Of a stretch of 44,104 nucleotides of DNA, positions 24,245 through 32,586 are shown piece after piece. The number at the start of each line of letters is the position of its first letter. The first letter of the stretch is position 1. This DNA comes from a virus: positions 1 to 44,104 of the IMG/VR virus record IMGVR_UViG_3300012936_000035. One strand, 5' to 3'. A program made the position numbers and the translations under genes. The notes beneath the pieces are model-generated. The model was not told the origin of the DNA and searched no databases. It saw only the letters and a list, made by a program, of their open reading frames with translations.

Positions 24245-26649
24245 TACGGGACCGTCCGAAAGCCCGGTGATCCAATCGTCCCAGAGAGAAGGAAGGGTCG
24301 CCCGGTCAGGGAGTCAAGACACCCATCTGTGAGTACACCTCCCGGTGGTGCCGGGGCTGAAACGGTGACGAGAGGTGCCCTCAAGTTCACGAAGGCGGCG
24401 CTCTGCATGAGAACGCCAGCCGTTCCCTTCACCGTAGCCAGACCCTTGGTCGCGGATACTGTGGCAACACCGACGTTCGCGACCAGTGTGGCAGATGCAG
24501 GGGTCGCTGTGACTCCGTTGTCGAGAAGGGGGAGTCCCGTCGTGATCGAGATTCCTGCACCCGGTCCCACAGATGGGAGGTTCACACCCATCGTGGACAC
24601 GTTGAACGACCCGACGTTCATCGTTGTCTCATGGCGACCCATGCGGAACAACTCGGAGCGCCCGCCGAAGGTCACCGTGTAGTCGTCCACGGAGCCGCCC
24701 AGCGCCCCTGTGGCGGGGTTGCCAGAGAACGAGGTCAGACGGGTCGCCCCATTCGTCGCAAGGCCGTCAAGAGGCCCACCGAACGTGTATTCGGCCTGTC
24801 CGTTGATGGTCATGCCCAGCGTCTTGCTCGACATGGAGATCGCATCCCCCGAGTTCACATTGAACGCGCTGGAGGGCTGGATGTTTGTGACCTTGTTCTC
24901 GGTGAGGTTGATCTCCGGTGCGGTGACCTTGACCTTTTCGGCTGCTCCAAGGACCGCTCCGTTGGCACTCCGAAGCGAGAGGGCAGTCTTGCTGTTCGCG
25001 GAGTCGTTGGGGTTCGTAGATCCGTCTGCCGCACCTGCCGTGTTTGGCCCGCCCCCGAAGATTTCCACAGCACCCGACACCGACTTGATCTCGACACCCA
25101 CGTTGTCGGCTGTCCGTCCCGCCGAGGTCAACATCGAGATGGCACCCGCCGCCGTTAAGGTCCGACTCTGGCCGTCCGAATCTGTCCCGTAGAAGCTGGC
25201 TTTTCCCGTTCGCAGGCTCTCCTGCGCGACCTTTGAACCCTGACCTTGGAACGAGGTCAACCACGCGCCACCCTTGGAGAGAGCGATGAAGCTCTCCTTG
25301 CCGGGGTCTTCGGGATCACGGGACCGGATCAAGAACGCCAACTGATCTTGCAGCGTGTCCGTCGCCGGGTCGTAAGCCCGAATCGCCGTTCCCTCCTGCC
25401 CGCTCTCTGTTGTGACTTTCGCCACAAGCGGAAGCCCGTACTCGTCCGGCTTGTAGAAGGGGTCGTTCCCCACGGCTGTTCCCAGCACGAACTCCACCAT
25501 CGCGCTGTTGGGACTCAAGAGCGATGCGTCTGTGGTCCCGTTCTCGTTGCCTCCTGTGACGCCCTCTGCCTGACTCGGTGGTGAGGACAGCAAGCGGTCG
25601 ATGTCGATGCCGTCCGTCTGCTCCGTGACGGGGAGGACACCTGTGCTCGTATGGGACACCTCGACACGGTACTCGGTAAAGGTGTTCACCCCTGCCGTTG
25701 GCGCAGCGTTCCCAAGGTCTGTGGACACCCGGTAGATGGGCTTGCCGCCGTAGACCGCATCGTTTGAGTTGAGGGTGAAGTTGCCATTACCGTCGAGGAA
25801 CAAACCACGTTGAAGGACTGTCTTGGGATCGGTAGCACTGGTGGTAGTGATGTCCGTGTCGTAAACACCCGCGAGACTCGCCTTGTAGGCATCGTTGCCT
25901 GTGGAGTCCAAGTTGCTTGGGGGGAGCGCGGTCCTTGTGTCGTCTACCTGTCTGTCGGACGCCCAATCCACTGTGTCCGTGACCACCTGTGTCGGGAGCA
26001 GGTTCGCGTCCCGCTGAACCATCCCGCTGTAGGACCGGAACCCAGCCCCAGCGTGAAACTGCTGAAGACTTCTGACCACAAGGGCTTGGTCCTGATCTCG
26101 CAGGATGATCTCGTTTCCTCGTCGGTTCGCCAGCGTGGCCGACTCGGTGAGCAGTAGGTCCGCCCCCTGCGAAGACGAGGCCACCACGTTGCCTGCCTCC
26201 ATCTGCCTCAACTTGTGACGCCGCTCGGATGCAACCCCGGTCAGTGCGACCTTCTGCTTGGGGGTGAGTTCCAACTCGTCGGGTCCGTGGGATCGGACGT
26301 TGAGCCAGTCATATCCTGACTGTGTGGACGGGACGTACCAGCCGAGGATCACGGGCCGCTTCGACCTCCCTGACTCTGCGGGGGCCATGCCGATCAAACA
26401 CATGTCACCGATCTCTGGCATCGCCCCGAAGAAGTGACGCCCCCCAGCGCCGGGGAACGAGATCGGGACGTTGGTGAACTTCACGTTGGTCTGGTTGAGC
26501 ACAACGAGGTCGATCACCATGCGCTTCGGGTCCACTCGGAGCACACGCCCATACCGGATCGGAAACTTGCGGCCCCCTCGGAGGTTGCTGACCGTGAGGT
26601 TGGTGACCCCCATTTCACGGGAGATGTCTCCCTTCGTGACCTTTGGCAT
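24244..26649 (-). CDS. Baseplate spike protein, OB-fold N-terminus (801 aa)
   Basis: Residues 30-107 (RYGRVLRVDPKRMVIDLVVL, then FPGAGGRHFFGAMPEIGDMCLIG and RPVILGWYVP) match the pattern of the OB-fold domain of gpV/gp5/VgrG-type spikes: a barrel in which mid-segment GD is followed by strand and GW. Beyond it a long beta-rich region repeats short strands with frequent Asn/Thr/Gly turns, like a beta-prism or beta-helix shaft (for example LTENKVTNIQPSS, NVNSGDAISMSS). No lysozyme domain is present. It lies directly downstream of the hub gene, as in gp27-gp5 gene pairs, with only two bases between. Probably the central membrane-piercing spike. Confidence 0.65.
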   Translation of the reverse strand: MPKVTKGDISREMGVTNLTVSNLRGGRKFPIRYGRVLRVDPKRMVIDLVVLNQTNVKFTNVPISFPGAGGRHFFGAMPEIGDMCLIGMAPAESGRSKRPVILGWYVPSTQSGYDWLNVRSHGPDELELTPKQKVALTGVASERRHKLRQMEAGNVVASSSQGADLLLTESATLANRRGNEIILRDQDQALVVRSLQQFHAGAGFRSYSGMVQRDANLLPTQVVTDTVDWASDRQVDDTRTALPPSNLDSTGNDAYKASLAGVYDTDITTTSATDPKTVLQRGLFLDGNGNFTLNSNDAVYGGKPIYRVSTDLGNAAPTAGVNTFTEYRVEVSHTSTGVLPVTEQTDGIDIDRLLSSPPSQAEGVTGGNENGTTDASLLSPNSAMVEFVLGTAVGNDPFYKPDEYGLPLVAKVTTESGQEGTAIRAYDPATDTLQDQLAFLIRSRDPEDPGKESFIALSKGGAWLTSFQGQGSKVAQESLRTGKASFYGTDSDGQSRTLTAAGAISMLTSAGRTADNVGVEIKSVSGAVEIFGGGPNTAGAADGSTNPNDSANSKTALSLRSANGAVLGAAEKVKVTAPEINLTENKVTNIQPSSAFNVNSGDAISMSSKTLGMTINGQAEYTFGGPLDGLATNGATRLTSFSGNPATGALGGSVDDYTVTFGGRSELFRMGRHETTMNVGSFNVSTMGVNLPSVGPGAGISITTGLPLLDNGVTATPASATLVANVGVATVSATKGLATVKGTAGVLMQSAAFVNLRAPLVTVSAPAPPGGVLTDGCLDSLTGRPFLLSGTIGSPGFRTVP

Positions 26650-26651
26650 GA

Positions 26652-29600
26652 TCAGCCTCCCTCGTCAGGCGACAGGTCCACCTGTTGTGCTTCGGATGTC
26701 CCTGCGAGCAGGTCGTCGGATGCCTCGTTGAACTCGTCGCGGGTTCTCTCAAACTCGGACCTCGCCGTCCGCCCAAGACTCTGGACAGCATCGCTGAAGT
26801 TTTGCCCTGTCTCTTTCAGCTTGTTCTCAAAGCGCGTGTCGAGCGCCTGACCCGCGAGCGCCTGACGTGTGATCTGGTGTCTCTCTCCAGCCACCGCAGC
26901 CTCGTCCATCAAGAAATCGTTGACCGCCTCATCCCCGACCAACTCCACAAACTCTCCCGTGAAGGCTTGCAGGAAGTACGTCGCTTCAACACCCTTGCAC
27001 AGACAGACGGTGTTCGTTTCCACCGTGAGATCAGCCAACTCCGAGATGCTGACGGAGGCAGTGTTGGACATGCCCCGGCTCCGAGAGGTGATCGGCGTGT
27101 TTCGGACGTACACGGACTCGGAGTCATCCTCAAAGATCGTGTTGATCTTCGACACCAGATCGGCGTCGTCGGTGGCCTCCAGATCAGCGGCGAGCGCGGC
27201 TTTGGCGTCTGCGGGAAGTGCGAAGACAGCTTTCGCTACCTCTGCCCCGTTGATAGCGAGTGCCGCGAAGAACTGTTCCACAGCGAGCATAGATGCTTGT
27301 GTGGTTGGCGATCCCTCGTTGTCCAGAAGCCCCTTGTACTTGGTGATGTCCAGTCCGCGCCCATAGGCCATCGCGCCGTAGACCTCGTACCCGGCGTTGT
27401 CACTCACAGGGAGCACGGCGGTCGAGATCGGTTGGAGATTGTACTGTGCCGCCGTCGAGGTGTGACGGCCATCGGAGACACCTCGGTAGGAAGGGAACCG
27501 AGAGAGGAACATTCCGAATGCCTGCATGTCGAGCAGGGAAGGCTCGTACAAGAGACCCCCCTTGATGATGCGCCCTTCTTCGTCCTCTGGTTCTTCCGTT
27601 GGCGCGTTCACCTTCAAGTTCAGGTATGCCTGTTGGATGGTGTCGAGTATTTGTGCAAGGCTCCACGCAATCTGCGGGGCCATGCGAGCGATCCCGACTT
27701 CCCCCCGCAGTCCCGTCACGGCACCAATAGTGCCTGTCTTTACGGGTTCCCCATTTTCGGTTTTGAACGTCCCGAAGCTGTTGGCAAACCCCTCGCTGTT
27801 GGTGGGGTTGTACTTGTCCAGCACGGCATCCACCTCCGACCACTGCTCATTGGTTGCCCCAGTGCTGACAGCCAGTGCTCCTGCAAGCTGGTTTAGGTCG
27901 CGGAAGATGCTTCCGTACCCACCCAATCCGTCAAGCACATCGTCAACCGCGAACAGAACATCGACTTGCTTGTCGTCGTCATCGAGAGCATCGCGGAAGG
28001 CTTCAGTTGCGACTGCGACTAACTGCTTGGTGAACGTCTTCTCCATCGCCTTCACGTCAAACAGGAGGCGCGACGGTCCTGTTGTTTCTTCCTGCTGCTC
28101 GGTGGTCGAAACCTTCACCCCGTGGCGGGAGAAGTTGATGAACCGGATGTCCCGTGTGGTCACATCGACGTAGGGTGAGTCCGCTGTGTCTGCCTCGTCG
28201 TCGGCGTTCAGACCGTAGATTCGGAAGGCACGTTCGGGGTAGCCCTCCTGCACCTTGATCCGACCACCCACCTGACGAAGCAAGGTGATCGGGTTGGTCG
28301 AGACTGTCTCAAACACCCCGCCCACAGGAGTCTTGCGGATCTCACCGGTCTCGGAGTCAAACAAGAACTCCGATGGGGATTGGTCTTCCACGTTCGGGGC
28401 CGAGGATGAGAAGTAGCGGTACTCACCCGTCACAGGCGCTCCGTCGCGAATGTCTTCACCGAAGACATTCTTCAACGAGCGTTGCAGGGCCATGTAGCGG
28501 TTGAGGTTGTCGGCATCCTCGATGTTCCGGTAGGCCGTAATCACCTCGTAGAGCACTGCCCCAATCTCCGCGCTCCCAACAACGTCTTCGATGTTGAGGC
28601 CCGTTTGCCTGCTCCGGTTCCCGCCGAGGACTGTATCCCCCACCGCACGAAGGGCCTCGGCCACATCGGTGTACCCTTGAATGAGCGCGTCTTTCTGGAT
28701 CACCACGTCGTCCAAGAAATCATCCCCGCCATTCAGAATGAAGGAGTTGTTCTCCGGGTCTTCTGGATTCCGCCGCAGGATGCCCAATGACAGCACGATG
28801 TCGAGCAAGGTCTCCGAACTCAACGTCGGCATCCCCGGCACCGTGGTGGGGTTGATCTTGTCGGGATCCAGAGCCATGACCACGTTCGGGTAGCCCTGAA
28901 TCCGAGGTGGGCCGCTGCTCCCCTCGTCACCGTTAGGCATGTCCTCTGGGAAGACATACAAGGGCATCGCTGGGAACTCGCCGGGGTTGCCCAAGCGCAC
29001 GTTGTCGAGCGACGGGAGTTTCCCGTCGCTGCGGTCAGGCAAGCCGGGAGGGAGCCACTTCGCTCGCTTCGCCGCACAGGTCAACGTGGTCTGACACGTT
29101 CCACCTGCCGCGAACGAGTGGGACATCGACTTGATGTAGTAGAAGCAGTCCAAGTGCTCGACGTACACCGGGTAGCCGGGGCGCAACTCCGGTCGGAGTG
29201 GGATGGTGATGCTGGCTGATCGCATTTCCATGTTCGCCACGTCGAGGCGCATGATTGAGCCGATGAACATCTGCTTGGAGCCAGAGTAGTAGTGGCTCTC
29301 AAACGATGTCTCCTTCCAACCGAACTTCGCCACCAAACGCCAATCGACGTACTTGCCCTGTCTGTCGCCGAACTCACCCGAGAGGATGCCCGTGAAGTTG
29401 CTGAACAGGGAGCCTGATCCCTTGACGTAGGTGGCCTCTGGCTCGCGCTCTGACTCCGAGATGGAGATGAGATCACGATCAGCGATGCGGTACACGGGGT
29501 CGCTGCTGGTGTCGAGGTTGTAGTACGGCGGCTTGAACACGATGTCGCCGTCTACGTCTTGGTAGAACTCAAAGCCCGTGATCTCCTTGGCGGCGTTGGC

Positions 29601-30689
29601 GATCTCCAGCTTCGTCATGTACTCCGTCTCAAAGAAGTTCACGGACCCCAGCCGTCCGAGGTCGAGCGTGTACGCCTGCATCTTGGCAGCGTCGATCCTG
29701 TACCCATCCTCGTCGGCGATGGCTGCGATTGTCTCTGTGCCTCGGTAGCCCGCCCGTCGCGCGGCGTTCGCTCGCGCCGTGCTGTTGTCGAAGTCCTTGT
29801 CATTGGGAACCTCGATCCCGAAAGACTGGATCAGGCTGGCGTTCTTCTTGCCGTCAAAGATGCCCAGATACGCCTGCTCAAAGGAGTTGAACAGCGTCCC
29901 GTCGAACCCATACATGCGGAGCCGCATGGACGACTCCTGCCACCGCTTCTCCCACCACTGTGCGGCGTGCTTGAATAGGGAGATGCCCGTGGTGTCATCT
30001 ACAGCAGAGAGGTTCGTTTTCTGGCTGATCGTCCAGTTGACTCCGAACGCCGACCCGAACCCGACGCGCATCAGCGTGTAGATGATCCCGTAGGGAGACA
30101 TCCCGGTGAAGCGGTGACCGGACAGGTCCACCTCCACGCCTGCACCTTTCTCCGGGGTCTTTCCGAACACGGAGCCGTTGGTGGCAAGGTAGAGGTACTG
30201 CCAGAAGTGCAGGATGTTCGCGCAAGACATCGAGGCTGTGTAGAAGCCGCCACTGAACTCATGGCTCACCTCGGTCACCACACCCCGGAACACTTGGTAG
30301 TAGGGGTAGACCGGTGTTTCCTCGGACGCCAGACCACTCTCGTTCTCGTCTTGTCCCTTGGCGGCGTACCCGGTGACCGGGAAGTACCCGCGCATCTGGA
30401 CCACGACCTCCAGCCCCGGCTCCAGAACGTAGTTGCCGTCATGCGAGAACACGTCGGAGGCATGGCGAGGCACAGACAGAGAAATCGTCGCGGTCGAAAT
30501 GGGGTCGGTGCTGGGATCAACCGAGATGGTCGTGATGTACTTGTTGAAGTCCGTCTTCTTGTTGCAGGTCGCACAGATGGCGAACTCCTCCTGCCCGTTG
30601 ATCAGCACACGCGCATCAGGCGTGTGCTTCACAATGGTCTGCTTCCCCAGTTCCCACGATCCGACGTATGGACGATCACCAATAGCCAT
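26652..30689 (-). CDS. Baseplate hub protein, gp27/gpD-like, with long extension (1345 aa)
   Basis: The N-terminal about 540 residues follow the tail-hub pattern: YITTISVDPSTDPISTATIS (51-70), a GLEVVVQMRGYFPV strand pair, YYQVFRGVVTEVSHEFSGG (about 130-148), and a closing segment YYIKSMSHSFAAGG just before about residue 530. The remaining about 800 residues are mostly helical, with acidic linkers, and are far longer than gp27 or gpD. A CATC pair at residues 39-42 and CLCK near the C-terminus might pair or bind metal. The hub would form the trimeric socket for the spike encoded next. Assignment rests on motif pattern and gene order, not a search. Confidence 0.65.
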   Translation of the reverse strand: MAIGDRPYVGSWELGKQTIVKHTPDARVLINGQEEFAICATCNKKTDFNKYITTISVDPSTDPISTATISLSVPRHASDVFSHDGNYVLEPGLEVVVQMRGYFPVTGYAAKGQDENESGLASEETPVYPYYQVFRGVVTEVSHEFSGGFYTASMSCANILHFWQYLYLATNGSVFGKTPEKGAGVEVDLSGHRFTGMSPYGIIYTLMRVGFGSAFGVNWTISQKTNLSAVDDTTGISLFKHAAQWWEKRWQESSMRLRMYGFDGTLFNSFEQAYLGIFDGKKNASLIQSFGIEVPNDKDFDNSTARANAARRAGYRGTETIAAIADEDGYRIDAAKMQAYTLDLGRLGSVNFFETEYMTKLEIANAAKEITGFEFYQDVDGDIVFKPPYYNLDTSSDPVYRIADRDLISISESEREPEATYVKGSGSLFSNFTGILSGEFGDRQGKYVDWRLVAKFGWKETSFESHYYSGSKQMFIGSIMRLDVANMEMRSASITIPLRPELRPGYPVYVEHLDCFYYIKSMSHSFAAGGTCQTTLTCAAKRAKWLPPGLPDRSDGKLPSLDNVRLGNPGEFPAMPLYVFPEDMPNGDEGSSGPPRIQGYPNVVMALDPDKINPTTVPGMPTLSSETLLDIVLSLGILRRNPEDPENNSFILNGGDDFLDDVVIQKDALIQGYTDVAEALRAVGDTVLGGNRSRQTGLNIEDVVGSAEIGAVLYEVITAYRNIEDADNLNRYMALQRSLKNVFGEDIRDGAPVTGEYRYFSSSAPNVEDQSPSEFLFDSETGEIRKTPVGGVFETVSTNPITLLRQVGGRIKVQEGYPERAFRIYGLNADDEADTADSPYVDVTTRDIRFINFSRHGVKVSTTEQQEETTGPSRLLFDVKAMEKTFTKQLVAVATEAFRDALDDDDKQVDVLFAVDDVLDGLGGYGSIFRDLNQLAGALAVSTGATNEQWSEVDAVLDKYNPTNSEGFANSFGTFKTENGEPVKTGTIGAVTGLRGEVGIARMAPQIAWSLAQILDTIQQAYLNLKVNAPTEEPEDEEGRIIKGGLLYEPSLLDMQAFGMFLSRFPSYRGVSDGRHTSTAAQYNLQPISTAVLPVSDNAGYEVYGAMAYGRGLDITKYKGLLDNEGSPTTQASMLAVEQFFAALAINGAEVAKAVFALPADAKAALAADLEATDDADLVSKINTIFEDDSESVYVRNTPITSRSRGMSNTASVSISELADLTVETNTVCLCKGVEATYFLQAFTGEFVELVGDEAVNDFLMDEAAVAGERHQITRQALAGQALDTRFENKLKETGQNFSDAVQSLGRTARSEFERTRDEFNEASDDLLAGTSEAQQVDLSPDEGG

Positions 30690-30698
30690 GCACCACCC

Positions 30699-31946
30699 CT
30701 ACCCGAGAAGCCCTGTAGGCGTGAAGTAAGCCCCGAGCACATCGAGGGGTGTCTGCCCCTCTCCCGGCTGAAACTGCTCTGTGCCGCTGACGTTGATGTC
30801 AACGTCTCCCAAGACGGTTCCTGACTCTGTGGTGACGGGAACCGACGCAACGGTGATGCTGCTCTGCGATGGTGTGTCGGTGAGCAGTCGAACCAACTCG
30901 GCGTCAGACAGACCACCGGCCCCCGGCGACGGGGTGCTCTGTGGAGTCACGACCACAGGTTCTTCCGCGAGGTCGAACATACGGCTGACAGTGAACTCCA
31001 TGCTCCACTCGATGCGATGCGGGTTCTCGTCGCTGTAGCCATACTCAAAGGAGTCGATGTTCCCGATGTACGTCATCTGGTCGTAGTCGATGGCGACTGA
31101 CCCGACGAACAAGTGCGCCTCGCTCCCACCCACGGTGTCGTAGATGTAGCCGTTGTTCTGGTAGATGTGGAACAGGGACATCAACTGCTGGAACGCTGCG
31201 GAGTCACGCTTGCTGGCGAACTGGACACCCGTGGGCACCTCGTTCTCGCTGTTCGTGATCCCAGCGAATCCCGCCGACGACTGCACAGCACCCGCCGTGG
31301 CCGTGGGGTTGCCCGCCGCGAACGCCCCGGTCGAACCAGAAATCGACAGGGTGACCTGCGCTTGACCCCATCTCTCAAACACCTTCCCGTAGCGCGTCCT
31401 GTTGCTGAACTGCTGAACCGATGAGCGGTTGATGGAGAGGGTGTTCGGGTTCACAAACAACGTGAGCGGAGGCGTCTGGAGCATCTTCTCCACTTGGTAC
31501 TGGATGTCCGCCACCGTGACGAGATCCGTGACCACAGCCCTCTCTGTGTTGCCCAACGTCGTCAAGAGCGCCTGACCGGACGACAGGGTGGACTGCAACG
31601 AGGTCAGGAGAGTGGTGGTGTCGTACCCTTTGCCGTTTCCGGTCACCTGTGGGATGCCGATGGCGCTTCGGATGGCGTTGGCCTTGGACGTGAGATCAGA
31701 TGACGCCTTCGACGCCCTGCCGAGAAGATTCACATCGGTCGTAGACACACCAGCAGCCTCGACCAACGCCTCTGGGACGACCAGCCGAAGGGTGAACGGA
31801 GACAGCAGCCGTGCCAGCTTGTTCGTGCCGTCGTAGGGCACGCTGCTCTGTGTCTCGTAGGTGTAGGTGAGCTTCGGCCCTACCGCGAGTCCGTCGTACC
31901 GGCTGGCGATGTACTGTTCCTCGTTCCCGTTCTTTTCATCAGCCAT
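30699..31946 (-). CDS. Tail/baseplate protein, paralogue of the next upstream gene (415 aa)
   Basis: The C-terminal half contains LFVNPNTLSINRSSVQQFSN followed by YGKVFERWGQAQVTLSISGSTGAF. This aligns by pattern with VNPSSMSIKGEKVIERMQS and VEQHFGDGTKSIDFDLATGGF of the 207-aa neighbour. Later YQNNGYIYDTVGG also matches FNNNGSVYDITGQ. The N-terminal about 150 residues are additional and helical. The region between tape measure and hub usually encodes distal-tail, LysM-type or wedge proteins that contact the hub; this protein fits that place. No LysM motif is clear. Eight to nine bases separate it from its neighbours. Confidence 0.6.
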   Translation of the reverse strand: MADEKNGNEEQYIASRYDGLAVGPKLTYTYETQSSVPYDGTNKLARLLSPFTLRLVVPEALVEAAGVSTTDVNLLGRASKASSDLTSKANAIRSAIGIPQVTGNGKGYDTTTLLTSLQSTLSSGQALLTTLGNTERAVVTDLVTVADIQYQVEKMLQTPPLTLFVNPNTLSINRSSVQQFSNRTRYGKVFERWGQAQVTLSISGSTGAFAAGNPTATAGAVQSSAGFAGITNSENEVPTGVQFASKRDSAAFQQLMSLFHIYQNNGYIYDTVGGSEAHLFVGSVAIDYDQMTYIGNIDSFEYGYSDENPHRIEWSMEFTVSRMFDLAEEPVVVTPQSTPSPGAGGLSDAELVRLLTDTPSQSSITVASVPVTTESGTVLGDVDINVSGTEQFQPGEGQTPLDVLGAYFTPTGLLG

Positions 31947-31954
31947 CAGTCACC

Positions 31955-32578
31955 TCACAGCAACGAAGACAGGGGGTTCGCCAAGTCAACCGCCGTCCGC
32001 CACGTCTGGATTTCTCGCTCGACCTCAAACGCCGCCGTCAACGCAAACTGGTAGGGCTTGTCTGCTGACTCCGTGACCGTGAAGGTCGTGAACCAGCCGA
32101 AGTAGACCCCGCCGTCGAACGTGATCTTGATCTTGCCCTGCAAGGCCACTTGGCCCGTGATGTCGTAGACGGAGCCGTTGTTGTTGAACAGGGCGAGGAT
32201 GTTGAGGTACGAGTCGTAGGCCAGTGTCTCGCGCCGGGTGCCGCCCGTCATAATCGGCGACGTGTTGCTCGACAGTCCCGTGTAGAGCCGCATGAAGCCG
32301 CCCGTCGCCAAATCGAAGTCGATGCTCTTGGTGCCGTCACCAAAGTGCTGCTCGACGTACCCACTCTTGGACTGCATCCTCTCGATGACCTTCTCGCCCT
32401 TGATGCTCATGCTGGACGGGTTCACATGCAGCACCATCTTGAGGGCGTCGGGCAGGATGCTTGTCTCACCATCAGGTGCGATGATGTCGAACACCACCGG
32501 ACGGACGCCACGACCAGAGAACTCGTCGTCGGCCCCTGCGGGGAACGCACCTCGGAAGATTGGGCTGGGATCAGACAA
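31955..32578 (-). CDS. Tail/baseplate protein, short paralogue (207 aa)
   Basis: The product begins MSDPSPIFRGAFPAGADDEF. Its core VNPSSMSIKGEKVIERMQSK, then DGTKSIDFDLATGGFMRLYTGL and FNNNGSVYDITGQVAL, is a shorter version of the beta core of the following gene, so the two arose by duplication or belong to the same fold. Gene position immediately after the tape measure suggests a distal tail or baseplate ring component. No enzymatic motif is present. Confidence 0.65.
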   Translation of the reverse strand: MSDPSPIFRGAFPAGADDEFSGRGVRPVVFDIIAPDGETSILPDALKMVLHVNPSSMSIKGEKVIERMQSKSGYVEQHFGDGTKSIDFDLATGGFMRLYTGLSSNTSPIMTGGTRRETLAYDSYLNILALFNNNGSVYDITGQVALQGKIKITFDGGVYFGWFTTFTVTESADKPYQFALTAAFEVEREIQTWRTAVDLANPLSSLL

Positions 32579-32586
32579 GAATCACC

